A stretch of DNA of 64,000 bases, taken from DAOTXS01 sp034433515 (GTDB lineage: Bacteria > Chloroflexota > Anaerolineae > UBA4142). Position 1 is the first letter of the stretch. Each line of letters starts with the position of its first letter. The notes under the pieces were generated by a model that worked only from the letters and a program-made list of their open reading frames with translations, had not been told where the DNA came from and ran no database searches. Positions 41,551-50,356 of the stretch are shown here, piece by piece. The DNA is taken from contig DAOUAL010000102.1 in assembly GCA_034433515.1 (NCBI GenBank), forward strand, positions 62,001 through 126,000, read 5' to 3'. Made by a program: the position numbers and the translations under genes.

Positions 41551-42216
41551 ATGGCAACTCCAGCGGTCGAAGGATATTTAGAGATTATTTATATGATGGC
41601 GGCGGAGGGTCAACCGGTCATCGGGGCGCGGCTGGCAGAATCGTTGCGCGTTTCGCGGCCCACGGTTACCGCAACGCTCAAACGCATGGTGCGCGATGGC
41701 TATATCAAACTGAACGAACATAAAGAAATCACCTTGACCGCCAAAGGGCAATCCATCGCCGAGTATCTCCAACGGCGGCATCGGATTGTGGAACGATGGT
41801 TGACCGATGAATTAGGATTGGATTGGGCAAAGTCGGATGCGGAAGCACATCGGTTGGAACATGCCATGTCGGACGAAGTGGCTGAACGGCTCAATCAATA
41901 TCTTGGCTCGCCCGCCACGTGTCCGCATGGGAATCCGATTCCCGGCAATGTGCGGAATGTGGCGCCCGATCCCAAAGTGTTTCCCTTGAGCAAAGCCAAT
42001 GAAGGTGACCAAGTGATCGTGATACGCATCTCGGAATATGCCGAAAATGTGTCCGAATTGCTCGAATATTTGGGCAAGCGAGGCATTATGCCCAACGCTA
42101 CGTTGACCATTACGGAGGTGGCGCCGCTGGATGGACTGTTGACTTTTAAGGTGGGAAACAAAACGGTCTCGCTAAGCCGCCAAGTGGCGGGTTACGTTTG
42201 GGTGAAACGCGTATGA
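41551..42216 (+). CDS. DtxR/MntR-family metal-dependent repressor
   Basis: 221 residues. N-terminal winged helix (EGYLEIIYMMAAEG … RVSRPTVTATLKRMVRDG), metal-binding/dimer domain (RRHRIVERWLTDELG, EAHRLEHAMSDEV and CPHGNPIP provide His, Glu and Cys ligands), and a C-terminal SH3-like FeoA-type domain (GDQVIVIRISEYAENVSELL … NKTVSLSRQVAGYVWV). It senses iron or manganese and probably represses the divergent FTR1 permease. Start: ATG 41551 follows AGGAGG by four bases; ATG 41548 and 41536 are alternatives. The stop overlaps the pyruvate kinase start (ATGA). Confidence 0.9.
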   Translation: MATPAVEGYLEIIYMMAAEGQPVIGARLAESLRVSRPTVTATLKRMVRDGYIKLNEHKEITLTAKGQSIAEYLQRRHRIVERWLTDELGLDWAKSDAEAHRLEHAMSDEVAERLNQYLGSPATCPHGNPIPGNVRNVAPDPKVFPLSKANEGDQVIVIRISEYAENVSELLEYLGKRGIMPNATLTITEVAPLDGLLTFKVGNKTVSLSRQVAGYVWVKRV

Positions 42217-43643
42217 TCATGTCGCCCCGCACGCGGATTGTTTGCACCCTGGGTCCATCCTCGGATACCGATGAAATAGTTCGCGCGATGATTCGGGCGG
42301 GGATGGATGTGGCACGGCTCAATTTTTCGCACGGCGATCACAAGATGCATGCCACGCGCATTGAGCGTGTGCGCCGAATCGCGCGCGAAGAAAAGGCGAA
42401 CGTGGCAATCCTTGCCGATTTGCAGGGGCCCAAGATTCGTGTGGGCGAAATCGAAAAGGGTGGGGTGCGCTTGATGCCAGGGGCAATGCTCACTCTGACA
42501 CCGCGCGGGGTGTTGGGCACCGCCGAGTTGATTCATGTGAATTATCCCGGTTTAGCAGATGCGGTGTGCCCGGGCAATCGCATTTTGATGGACGATGGTT
42601 TGATCGAATTGCGCGTGGAGGCGATTCGCGGCGCCGAGGTGATTACGCGCGTGGTCAATGGCGGTGAACTCAAATCGCGCAAAGGGGTCAACTTGCCGGG
42701 GGCGCCGCTCAAAATTTCTGCGCTGACCGACCAAGATCGCGCCGATGTTCTCTTTGCGCTTGAGCAAGAGGTAGATTTCATCGCGCTATCGTTTGTGCGC
42801 CGGGTGGACGATGTGATCGAATTAAAACAATTGATTGCGTCGCAAGGCGCGCTGGTGCCGGTAATCGCCAAAATCGAAAAGCCGGAAGCGGTGCAGGAAA
42901 TTGATGCGATTATGCAGGCAAGTGATGCCTTGATGGTTGCGCGTGGTGATCTGGGAGTGGAATCACAGCCCGACCAAGTTCCGATTTTTCAAAAGACAAT
43001 TATTCGCAAAGCCAATGCCGTGGGCAAGCCAGTCATCACCGCAACGCAAATGCTGGAATCTATGATTCAGAATCCACGTCCCACGCGTGCGGAAGCCAGC
43101 GATGTTGCCAACGCGATTCTGGATGGCACGGATGCCGTGATGTTGTCCGGCGAGACGGCGGTGGGCAAATATCCGGTGCAAGCGGTCGAGATGATGGCGC
43201 GCATCGGTGAGACGGTGGAAGCCAGTTTGCAGTTTCAATCGTGCGCATTTAATCTGGGAGGAAACGTAACGAGCACAACGGACGCGATTGGCAATGCGAC
43301 GTGCGAGATTGCGCGGCAGTTGAACGCCAAGTTGATCATCACGGCAACCTCCAGTGGTTTTACGGCACGAATGATTTCACGGCATCGCCCTCTCACGCCG
43401 ATTTTTGCGGTTACGTCGAGTGAGCGGACGAGACGACAATTGGCGTTAGTATGGGGTGTGCAGGCAACGCTGGTCTCGTCGGCGGCTCACATCGAAGATT
43501 TGGTCCAAGCGAGTTTGAACGAGGCGCGGCAGCAAGGGTTGGTGCAACCGGGCGATGTGGTGGTGGTTACCGGCGGTGTCCCGTTGGGGATTGCCGGGCG
43601 CACGAATATGATTCAGGTGCGTGCGGTAGATGAAAAACTCTAG
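42213..43643 (+). CDS. pyk: Pyruvate kinase
   Basis: 476 residues, the usual bacterial length. Converts phosphoenolpyruvate and ADP to pyruvate and ATP, last step of glycolysis. Motifs: RTRIVCTLGPSS, MDVARLNFSHGDH, DLQGPKIRVGE, IAKIEKPEAV, DALMVARGDLGVE (substrate and metal site) and KPVITATQMLESMIQNPRPT. The C-terminal allosteric domain is present. ATG 42213 overlaps the repressor stop by four bases; ATG 42219 (MSPRTRIV) is also possible. Co-transcription with a metal repressor is unusual. Confidence 0.96.
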   Translation: MIMSPRTRIVCTLGPSSDTDEIVRAMIRAGMDVARLNFSHGDHKMHATRIERVRRIAREEKANVAILADLQGPKIRVGEIEKGGVRLMPGAMLTLTPRGVLGTAELIHVNYPGLADAVCPGNRILMDDGLIELRVEAIRGAEVITRVVNGGELKSRKGVNLPGAPLKISALTDQDRADVLFALEQEVDFIALSFVRRVDDVIELKQLIASQGALVPVIAKIEKPEAVQEIDAIMQASDALMVARGDLGVESQPDQVPIFQKTIIRKANAVGKPVITATQMLESMIQNPRPTRAEASDVANAILDGTDAVMLSGETAVGKYPVQAVEMMARIGETVEASLQFQSCAFNLGGNVTSTTDAIGNATCEIARQLNAKLIITATSSGFTARMISRHRPLTPIFAVTSSERTRRQLALVWGVQATLVSSAAHIEDLVQASLNEARQQGLVQPGDVVVVTGGVPLGIAGRTNMIQVRAVDEKL

Positions 43644-43656
43644 CGAGGGGCAAACG

Positions 43657-43815
43657 ATGAAGACGCGCTACAGACCCAATCCGCGTGATTTTCTAACCAA
43701 CTTGAATGCGCCGCCCCCGTACCCGCGCAAGTTGTGGGTGATTGCGCGAAATCTATGGCGGCGGGTGATCTTACGACAGAATTGTTGCGGACATCGCGGC
43801 GAGCCGGGGTGTTGA
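43657..43815 (+). CDS. Small Cys-rich protein with CCGHRGEPGC tail
   Basis: 52 residues: MKTRYRPNPRDFLTNLNAPP, an amphipathic stretch PRKLWVIARNLWRRVILR, and the C terminus QNCCGHRGEPGC. The three Cys and one His near the end suggest metal or redox binding. The pattern CCGxxGEPGC occurs in short Chloroflexota proteins; no function is known to me. AGGGGC precedes ATG 43657, which lies 13 bases after pyruvate kinase, so it is the last gene of that unit. Confidence 0.7.
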   Translation: MKTRYRPNPRDFLTNLNAPPPYPRKLWVIARNLWRRVILRQNCCGHRGEPGC

Positions 43816-43851
43816 GAATCCGCGCCAGCGCGTCTCGGTGAGACGCGTTAG

Positions 43852-43892
43852 AAAATAATCGAGACGTTGCGTTTCAACGTCTCGATTATTTT
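43852..43892. terminator. Bidirectional terminator between convergent genes
   Basis: AAAATAATCGAGACGTTG (43852-43869) pairs perfectly with CAACGTCTCGATTATTTT (43875-43892) around 5 bases, with A and T runs on both sides. A smaller hairpin GCGTCTC-GGT-GAGACGC lies just before it. Confidence 0.9.
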
Positions 43893-44356
43893 CAAACCGG
43901 GTTGGTAGCGGGCGGCGGCATCGTAGATGGTGCGCCGCAGTAGGGACAAATGTTCCAGCGCAAACTGGTAACGCGATGACAATTATCACAGCGCCGTTTG
44001 AGGCGCGTATGACAATTGGGGCAGAAGAGAAAATCGGTGTGCACTTTTTGTTGGCACGCCGGGCAAACCAATTTTTCTTCAATGTCTTGGAGTAAGGCTT
44101 CTTCGGCTAACTCGCGTTCATATTGTTCCGCTAGCGTCTCGCGAGGACGCAACAAAAGGTACAACAAAATTCCCGGGATGTTAAAGAACACCACCATCAA
44201 CACCGAGAGCAACTGGGTGAACAATTCGTGGGAGCGGGATTGGACATCGCGCCAGGTCCAGATGACCAACCCAATCCACATGGCAATTAAGTACACGCCA
44301 AAGAACGCCCCCACCAGTTGTAAGAGGGTCATGATTCCGCTGAGATCAGAAGGCAT
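43892..44356 (-). CDS. Membrane protein with two zinc ribbons
   Basis: 154 residues. Two hydrophobic helices (IMTLLQLVGAFFGVYLIAMW and LLSVLMVVFFNIPGILLYLL) are followed by a charged linker (RETLAEQYERELAEEALLQD) and two zinc ribbons: CPACQQKVHTDFLFCPNCHT and CDNCHRVTSLRWNICPYCGA. The metal-binding part faces the cytoplasm by the positive-inside rule. Function unknown; zinc-ribbon membrane proteins of this form are common in Chloroflexota. Convergent with the pyruvate kinase unit. Confidence 0.8.
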   Translation of the reverse strand: MPSDLSGIMTLLQLVGAFFGVYLIAMWIGLVIWTWRDVQSRSHELFTQLLSVLMVVFFNIPGILLYLLLRPRETLAEQYERELAEEALLQDIEEKLVCPACQQKVHTDFLFCPNCHTRLKRRCDNCHRVTSLRWNICPYCGAPSTMPPPATNPV

Positions 44357-44871
44357 TACGTAATCTCCTTGGCAAGATCGCGACCATTATAGCAGAAAAC
44401 AAACAAATGACAAGGAACTGAGATCAGGGGAGTAATTCACTTTCGGGAGGAATTTGGCTCCCGAATACCACCCGTTTAACGTCAAGTAGGCGTGACTAGT
44501 GCAACACCATGAAATAGGTGCATCCCAGACTGAGCAGGGCTGTTACAAGTCCCTTGACAGGCGGTTAAAACCACTGCAATCGCCAGCGTTCACGCTCTTT
44601 CGATTTTGGTGATAGAGACAAGTCGGCGACTCGTCCGTACTCGCTTGGGGTCTTGGTGGCTGCGACTTTTGCAATTTTCCAAAATATCTGATAGAGGATG
44701 AACATCTGGTTTGTAGTAGGCGATTGATCGCCTGTTCAGACGACGCGATGAATCGCCGTAACTACAAACCTAAATCGCGTAGGGTGCGCAAGCCACTATT
44801 AGATTATTTTGTTAAACTGCAACAGTCGCCCGATCCGACTTGGCAACAGCCCTGTCTTTGTCCGATGTCTG
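44357..44871. other. Gene-free region upstream of the DUF151 gene
   Basis: About 515 bases with no credible gene on either strand. It contains the palindromic repeat at 44708-44770; nothing else is recognised. Confidence 0.5.
44708..44770. repeat. Palindromic repeat with GGTTTGTAGT ends
   Basis: GGTTTGTAGT at 44708-44717 and ACTACAAACC at 44761-44770 are perfect 10-base inverted ends. Inside, AGGCGATTGATCGCC and GGCGATTCATCGC continue the palindrome imperfectly. It looks like a dispersed hairpin element (MITE- or REP-like). Confidence 0.6.
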
Positions 44872-44900
44872 TTGTCTAGCCGGATGGGTTGTGGTATAAT
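44872..44900 (+). promoter_or_regulatory. Sigma-70-type promoter of the DUF151 gene
   Basis: TTGTCT (44872-44877) and TATAAT (44895-44900) with a 17-base spacer. About 60 bases before GTG 44961, leaving a 5' leader of roughly 53 bases. Confidence 0.6.
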
Positions 44901-44960
44901 ATGGGCAGCGAAGCGTTGAAGCAAACCGAGGCATCGCGTTTCTGGAACGGAGGTAATCAC

Positions 44961-45482
44961 GTGGATTCCAATTTGATTCCCGTCACCATAGATAGCATCC
45001 GAGTCAGTTTGGTCTCGCCACATCGCATCGTCGTGTTGAAAGATGAGAACGATCGCTTTTTGCCGATTTGGATTGGACCCTTTGAAGCGGATGCGATCCG
45101 GATTGCTTTGGAAGGCAATCAAGTGGCGCGGCCCCTCACGCACGACTTGTTCAAAAACTTGCTCAAGGAAATTGGCGGCACGCCTTTGCGCATCATTGTC
45201 AACGATTTGCACAATGATACCTTCTATGCACGCATCCTTATTGAACTCAACGGTCGCTCCATCGAAATTGATTCCCGCCCCAGCGATGCCATCGCGCTGG
45301 CGGTGCGCTTCCACGTACCGATCTTTGTGGACACGACCGTGATGAAAAAAGCGGCGATTCGTCCGAGTCAGGAGACCGAAGGCGCCGAAGAAGAGGAAGA
45401 AAAACTCGACGCGTTCCGTGATTTGTTAGAAGACCTCGACCTGGATGGGTTGGGGAAGGGCAATAATCCGAAAGAAGACTGA
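44961..45482 (+). CDS. Bifunctional nuclease family protein (DUF151/BFN)
   Basis: 173 residues. The DUF151 domain covers about residues 5-135: VTIDSIRVSLVSPHRIVVLK, LPIWIGPFEADAIRIALEGN and IEIDSRPSDAIALAVRFHVP, the last being the family signature. Plant and bacterial members have nuclease activity on RNA and DNA, but the role in bacteria is unclear. A Glu-rich tail (EGAEEEEEKLDAFRDLLEDL) follows. GTG 44961 is chosen since GGAGG lies 7 bases before it; the frame extends upstream over the promoter. Confidence 0.88.
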   Translation: MDSNLIPVTIDSIRVSLVSPHRIVVLKDENDRFLPIWIGPFEADAIRIALEGNQVARPLTHDLFKNLLKEIGGTPLRIIVNDLHNDTFYARILIELNGRSIEIDSRPSDAIALAVRFHVPIFVDTTVMKKAAIRPSQETEGAEEEEEKLDAFRDLLEDLDLDGLGKGNNPKED

Positions 45483-45486
45483 CATG

Positions 45487-45512
45487 ATTCCCGACGCCCG
45501 GTCGGGAATTAT
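45487..45512 (+). terminator. Hairpin terminator after the DUF151 gene
   Basis: ATTCCCGAC (45487-45495) and GTCGGGAAT (45501-45509) form a 9-base stem with a 5-base loop, followed by TATTG. The T run is short, so read-through into dnaB is possible. Confidence 0.65.
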
Positions 45513-45553
45513 TGTGTGATCAAACGTTGTGTCCTTTAGTGAGGTCATCTGCT

Positions 45554-46915
45554 TTGCCGAATAAACTAGTGCCCAACAACATTGAGGCCGAACAAGCGGT
45601 GTTGGGCGCGCTCCTCATTGACCCCGACGCCATCGTTCGTGTGGTTCCCATTCTTCACGCTCAAGATTTCTACCTCGAAAAACACGCGTGGATTTATGAA
45701 GCGATCTACACCTTGCACGAACGCCGCGAACCGATTGACTTTCTCACCGTCGTTGCCGAATTAGAGCGCGTGGGCAAACTCAATGAGGTGGGCGGACCAG
45801 CGTACATTACGTCGCTCATCAACGCTGTCCCCACGGCGATTCACGTGGAAACCTACGCGCATCTGGTCGAGCGCTTGTCCACACAACGCCGCTTGATCCA
45901 TGCGGCAAGTGAGATTGCCACGTTGGCGTACGATGGCACCGATGACATTGAAAATATCATTGATCATGCGGAACGCATTGTGTTTAGCGTGGCTGAACGG
46001 CGGATGAGCCGGGACATGGTGCCGATGCGAATCGCGGTGGATCAGTTTATGGATCGCCTCGATTACGTTCAGCGTCATCAAGGCGAATTGCTGGGGATTG
46101 CCACCGGCTTTACGGATCTCGATCGGTTGCTGGGCGGCTTTCAACCGTCGGATTTAGTGATTGTGGCGGGACGCCCCGGTTCCGGCAAGACGTCGTTTGC
46201 CCTCTCGATCGCCGAAAATGCAGCCAAGAAGCAAAAAAAAGTGGCGATCTTTAGTTTGGAAATGTCTGCCGAACAATTGGTACAACGTTTGGTGGCAAGC
46301 ATGGAGAAACTCGATTCGCAAAATTTGCGGCTCGGGAAAATCAGTGATGAGGATTATCCCCGGTTGATCAAAGCCACCGGCGAACTTTCCGAGATGTCTA
46401 TCTTTATTGACGATAGTGCCGCGATCACGCCGATGGAAGTCCGTGCCAAGGCGCGGCGTTTGCAAGCGGAACACGGACTCGATATGATTATCATTGATTA
46501 CCTGCAATTGATGACCGTGCGCGGACGGATCGAAAATCGGGTGCAAGAGATTTCGCAAATCTCACGCCAGTTGAAAGAGTTAGCACGCGAGTTGCATATC
46601 CCGGTTGTCGCGCTTTCGCAACTCTCGCGTGCGGTGGAATCGCGCGATGACCGTCGTCCCCAACTGGCTGACCTGCGCGAATCCGGCAGTATCGAACAGG
46701 ATGCGGATGTGGTTATCTTTATCTTTCGCGAAAAGATCTACTATCCGACGTTGGAAAAGTGGCAAGCCAAGCATCCCAATAAACCGTACCCCGGAAACAT
46801 CGCGGAAATTATTGTGGCGAAACATCGGCACGGACCGATCCGCGACATTCAACTCTTTTTTGCCGAAGACCAAGCGACCTTTCGCAATTTAGCCACCGAC
46901 CCCCGAGCAACATGA
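45554..46915 (+). CDS. dnaB: Replicative DNA helicase DnaB
   Basis: 453 residues. Hexameric helicase that unwinds DNA at the fork. N-terminal domain LVPNNIEAEQAVLGALLIDP, Walker A GRPGSGKT at 206-213, FSLEMSAEQLVQRLV, Walker B MIIIDYLQLMT, and LSQLSRAVESRDDRRPQLAD followed by LRESGSIEQDADVV. No intein is present. TTG 45554 is taken as start with GAGG 9 bases before it; the longer frame from 45512 lacks family similarity at its start. The next gene overlaps by four bases. Confidence 0.95.
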   Translation: MPNKLVPNNIEAEQAVLGALLIDPDAIVRVVPILHAQDFYLEKHAWIYEAIYTLHERREPIDFLTVVAELERVGKLNEVGGPAYITSLINAVPTAIHVETYAHLVERLSTQRRLIHAASEIATLAYDGTDDIENIIDHAERIVFSVAERRMSRDMVPMRIAVDQFMDRLDYVQRHQGELLGIATGFTDLDRLLGGFQPSDLVIVAGRPGSGKTSFALSIAENAAKKQKKVAIFSLEMSAEQLVQRLVASMEKLDSQNLRLGKISDEDYPRLIKATGELSEMSIFIDDSAAITPMEVRAKARRLQAEHGLDMIIIDYLQLMTVRGRIENRVQEISQISRQLKELARELHIPVVALSQLSRAVESRDDRRPQLADLRESGSIEQDADVVIFIFREKIYYPTLEKWQAKHPNKPYPGNIAEIIVAKHRHGPIRDIQLFFAEDQATFRNLATDPRAT

Positions 46916-47556
46916 AACTCTTTTCCGGTTTCCCAGACGGCAAACTTGCCGTGACGCCTCTGCCGAATCTATTCTTTAGTGAATTGTTACCTGCCATTGA
47001 TGATTTGGCAGAACTCAAAGTAACGTTGCACATTTTTTGGCAGATGGCTCACAGCAAAACGGCTTTTGTGCGCGCGAGCGATCTGCGCGCCGACCGCACG
47101 TTGATGCAATCGCTCAAGCAAGTGGATCCCTCACCCGATCAAGCGCTTGAACGCGGATTGGCGTTGGCAACCGAACGCGGCACGTTGCTGAATCGCGATG
47201 AACTCTACTTTCTCAATACCGCGAAAGGACGGCGCGCGTTCGAAGAGATGCAAGCCGCCGAACCGAGCAAGCTCCACCGCGAGTCTGCGCCGGTGGAGGA
47301 ACGCCCCAACATCTTTGTGTTGTACGAAAACAATATTGGTTTACTCACGCCGATCATTGCGGAAGAATTGCGCGAGGCGGAGCAACTTTATTCGGCGGAG
47401 TGGGTGGCAGATGCCATCCGAATTGCCGTCGAGCAAAACAAACGTCGTTGGGCATACGCGCGTAAGATTTTGGAACGGTGGAAGACCGAAGGGCGCGCGA
47501 CCCCATCGAGAAAAAAGACGTGGTACGATGACTATGGCAAATTCGTCAAACGCTAA
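46912..47556 (+). CDS. DnaD-domain primosome protein
   Basis: 214 residues. The C-terminal part FVLYENNIGLLTPIIAEELR, then YSAEWVADAIRIAVEQNKRR with WAYARKILERW is the DnaD_2/DnaB_2 domain that binds DNA and helps load the helicase in Firmicutes. The N-terminal half (FSGFPDGKLAVTPLPNLFF … LKVTLHIFWQM) looks like a winged helix. ATG 46912 overlaps the dnaB stop (ATGA) and its end overlaps the next gene by 29 bases, so the three are translated as one unit. Confidence 0.88.
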   Translation: MKLFSGFPDGKLAVTPLPNLFFSELLPAIDDLAELKVTLHIFWQMAHSKTAFVRASDLRADRTLMQSLKQVDPSPDQALERGLALATERGTLLNRDELYFLNTAKGRRAFEEMQAAEPSKLHRESAPVEERPNIFVLYENNIGLLTPIIAEELREAEQLYSAEWVADAIRIAVEQNKRRWAYARKILERWKTEGRATPSRKKTWYDDYGKFVKR

Positions 47557-48880
47557 TCCGCCTTGCCCTATCTGTGGGGGCGTCGGTTTTTTGCGCCGCG
47601 ATGTCCCGTTCGATCATCCGGACTTTGGGCGCGCCGTCCCGTGCGAATGCAAATTGCGCGAGACCCAGCAAGCCACTTTGGATAGTTTGCGAAGTGCGAG
47701 CGGCTTGGTGCATTTGACCCAAATGACGTTTGCGACGTTTCGACCGGAAGGAATTGGCTTGCCGCCGGACAAGCGCAAGAATTTGCGTGATGCGTACGAG
47801 ACGGCGCAACAATTTGCGCACCACCCCAACGGATGGTTGTTGTTCAAAGGAGGCTATGGTTGCGGCAAAACGCATCTGGCCGCCGCAATCGCGAATGAAC
47901 GATTGGCGAATGGTGAACCGGTGTTGTTTGTGGTGGTGCCAGACTTGCTCGATCACTTGCGCGCCACGTTTGCACCCACCAGCCGCATAACCTACGATGA
48001 TCGCTTTGAATCCATTCGTTCCACCCCCTTTCTCATTCTCGACGATCTGGGGTCGCAGACGACTACGGCGTGGGCACAAGAAAAACTTTTTCAATTGTTC
48101 AACTATCGTTACAACGCGCAACTACCCACCGTCGTCACCACCAATCGCGAGTTGGAGGACATTGATCCGCGCTTGCGCTCGCGTTTAGCGGATGCCACCT
48201 TTTGCAAAATCGTGACCATCCTCGCGCCCGATTATCGGCAGGGTGGGGCAGATGCAGCTGCCTCGAGCGCATCGAACTTGGCGTTCTACAACCAGATGAC
48301 ATTTGCCAGTTTTGATTTACGCGACGGCGAATTGGTCGGCGATGAACGCGGTAATTTACGCCGGGTCTTGAACACGGCAAAACATTACGCCGAAAATCCT
48401 CAAGGGTTTATTGTGTTTACCGGCGATTACGGGTGTGGCAAGACGCACCTCGCCGCTGCGATTGCCAATGCCGTCGCCACGCGCGGCATCTCGGTGATGT
48501 TTGTGGTGGTGCCGGATTTGTTGGATCATTTGCGCGCGGCCTTCGCGCCCAACAGCACCACCTCTTACGATCAGCGATTTGAGGAGGCACGCAACGCGCC
48601 GTTTTTGGTGTTGGATGATCTGGGGACGGAGAACGCCACGCCGTGGGCGCGCGAGAAATTGTACCAAATCATTGATCATCGTTACGTGGCACATCTGCCC
48701 ACCGTGATCACGGCACACAAAGAAGCCCAGATCGAGCCGCGCATCCAGTCGCGCATTTTTGATCTGGCACGTAGTTCGGTCAATGAAATTCTCGCGCCGA
48801 GTTATCGTACGACGTATCGCCGGGCGCAGACCAAAACCGAGCCCCCGGTCCGACGATCGCGTACCGGTCAGCGCTCCTAA
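47528..48880 (+). CDS. DnaC/DnaI-like helicase loader with two AAA+ modules in one chain
   Basis: 450 residues, nearly twice the usual DnaC length. Residues 13-41 carry a zinc-binding Cys set (C13, C16, C39, C41). Module 1: Walker A GGYGCGKT (108-115), Walker B FLILDDLG (168-175), arginine-rich DPRLRSRLAD. Module 2: Walker A GDYGCGKT (299-306), Walker B FLVLDDLG (359-366), EPRIQSRIFD. Flanking segments (FVVVPDLLDHLRA.FAP) are nearly identical in both, so it arose by internal duplication. Helicase loaders place DnaB on DNA. The start is ATG 47528 or 47534. All key residues of both modules are intact, so both could bind ATP. Confidence 0.88.
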   Translation: MTMANSSNANPPCPICGGVGFLRRDVPFDHPDFGRAVPCECKLRETQQATLDSLRSASGLVHLTQMTFATFRPEGIGLPPDKRKNLRDAYETAQQFAHHPNGWLLFKGGYGCGKTHLAAAIANERLANGEPVLFVVVPDLLDHLRATFAPTSRITYDDRFESIRSTPFLILDDLGSQTTTAWAQEKLFQLFNYRYNAQLPTVVTTNRELEDIDPRLRSRLADATFCKIVTILAPDYRQGGADAAASSASNLAFYNQMTFASFDLRDGELVGDERGNLRRVLNTAKHYAENPQGFIVFTGDYGCGKTHLAAAIANAVATRGISVMFVVVPDLLDHLRAAFAPNSTTSYDQRFEEARNAPFLVLDDLGTENATPWAREKLYQIIDHRYVAHLPTVITAHKEAQIEPRIQSRIFDLARSSVNEILAPSYRTTYRRAQTKTEPPVRRSRTGQRS

Positions 48881-48899
48881 TGTTGACACTGCCTTCACT

Positions 48900-48928
48900 T
48901 TGGTCTCCCTTGGGCTTTATGGTATAAT
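48900..48928 (+). promoter_or_regulatory. Sigma-70-type promoter of the 48998 lipoprotein gene
   Basis: TTGGTC (48900-48905) and TATAAT (48923-48928) with a 17-base spacer, about 70 bases before ATG 48998. Confidence 0.55.
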
Positions 48929-48997
48929 CCGCTTGCTCTGATCCGCAGGATGCCATCGCGTTCCTGCATTCTAGTTTTGTGAGGAGATTCAAATCGA

Positions 48998-49660
48998 ATG
49001 CAATTGAAACATTGGGGGGTGCGTCTGTTGTTGGGCGCGGTACTGTTTGGCGGTGCACTCGGTTGCCAAATCACCGATCGTTTGGTTGCCCAACTTCAAC
49101 CCACGCCAACTTTTACCCGAACGCCACGTCCTACGTTTACCCCGGTGCCATCCCCAACCTTTACTCAGATTCCTCCCTCGCCGACGGTTCCGCCACCGAC
49201 TGCCACACGCACTGCCACCGCACGCCCGGCACCCACGCGAACACCTACAAGACCGCCGGCACCCACCGCAGTCCCGCCACCCACCGTGCCGCCCCCGCCT
49301 CAATTTGAGTACGCCGCCACGAATATCAATTGCACACACGCAGGCAATCAATATATCAAAGGGCGTGTCTATGCTAGTCAAAGCCCCGATGCGGGTGGAG
49401 TGGCTGGCATTCGGGTTGGCTTGGGTGATGCGACCGGCACCAATCCATGGGTTACCATTCGGAGCGAGGACGATGGGTTTTACACCTTTACCTTGTCCAC
49501 GCCCGGTCAACCTGCTAATGCGGGTACCTATTACGTCTGGTTGATGGATGGGACGGGCAAGCGCATCTCGGACATTGGTGGACCGATCAGAATGAACCCG
49601 GTGGGACCGGATGCTCCCGGCACTTGCTGGGCAGGTGTGGTTGATTTTTATCATCGCTAG
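48998..49660 (+). CDS. Lipoprotein with Thr/Pro linker and beta-sandwich C terminus
   Basis: 220 residues. Signal peptide MQLKHWGVRLLLGAVLFGGA with lipobox LGC; a linker of about 75 residues rich in Thr-Pro; then a compact domain with a Cys pair (NINCTHAGNQYIKGRV … GTCWAGVVDF), GGVAGIRVGLGDATG and DGFYTFTLSTPG, which resemble carboxypeptidase-regulatory-like or Cna-B-like folds. Probably a surface-attached structural or binding protein. A paralogue with the same plan lies at 50357. Confidence 0.8.
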   Translation: MQLKHWGVRLLLGAVLFGGALGCQITDRLVAQLQPTPTFTRTPRPTFTPVPSPTFTQIPPSPTVPPPTATRTATARPAPTRTPTRPPAPTAVPPPTVPPPPQFEYAATNINCTHAGNQYIKGRVYASQSPDAGGVAGIRVGLGDATGTNPWVTIRSEDDGFYTFTLSTPGQPANAGTYYVWLMDGTGKRISDIGGPIRMNPVGPDAPGTCWAGVVDFYHR

Positions 49661-49683
49661 GAGACGGATGGGAGGGCTCAACG

Positions 49684-50226
49684 ATGAGTACTCCGCAAAA
49701 ACATCATCCCTTGGTTCAACTGGCACGCGAGGCAATCGAAACGTACGTGCGACGGCACCAGCGAATCCAACCGCCAGCCGAGTTAACGCCGGAGATGCAA
49801 GCGCGCGCCGGCGCGTTCGTCTCGCTTCATCGGTTGGATGGCGAACTGCGTGGCTGTATCGGTACGATTGAACCGGTGCGCGAGAATCTCGCCGAAGAAA
49901 TCATCGAGAATGCGATCAGCGCGGCAACCCGCGATCCCCGTTTTCCCCCGGTGCGTGCCGATGAACTGGGGATGCTCGATATTTCGGTGGATGTGCTGAC
50001 CGCGCCAGAACCCATTACTTCGATTCATGATCAAGACCCCAAGATTCATGGCTTGATTGTGCAATCGTTGCGCGATCCATGGAAGCGCGGGTTGCTCCTG
50101 CCCGATTTGGAAGACATTGATACCGCCGAAAAACAACTCTACTATACGCGCGTTTACAAAGCTCACATCACCGATCCCAATGAACCAGTCCAGTTGTATC
50201 GTTTTACGGTCAAACGCTATCATTGA
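49684..50226 (+). CDS. AMMECR1-family protein
   Basis: 180 residues. The family hallmark LRGCIGT is in DGELRGCIGTIEPVRENLAE; further conserved parts are NAISAATRDPRFPPVRADEL and ISVDVLTAPEPI. AMMECR1 proteins occur in all domains; the biochemical role is unknown, and some are linked to MEMO and radical SAM genes, which are not found here. It lies between two paralogous lipoprotein genes. Confidence 0.93.
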   Translation: MSTPQKHHPLVQLAREAIETYVRRHQRIQPPAELTPEMQARAGAFVSLHRLDGELRGCIGTIEPVRENLAEEIIENAISAATRDPRFPPVRADELGMLDISVDVLTAPEPITSIHDQDPKIHGLIVQSLRDPWKRGLLLPDLEDIDTAEKQLYYTRVYKAHITDPNEPVQLYRFTVKRYH

Positions 50227-50356
50227 GTTGTAAAGTGTTTTTTGAAATTGGCACGGGCTGTTAGAAACCGTGCATCGGCTGGTAGAGACGAGTCGGCGAG
50301 TCATCTGTTGTATTATTGAGCAATCTGAACGGCTCTTTTGGGCGGAGGGTAGATCA

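Noticed and set aside
45554..46915. Intein in DnaB
   Set aside because: DnaB inteins are frequent, but the chain here is continuous and of normal length.
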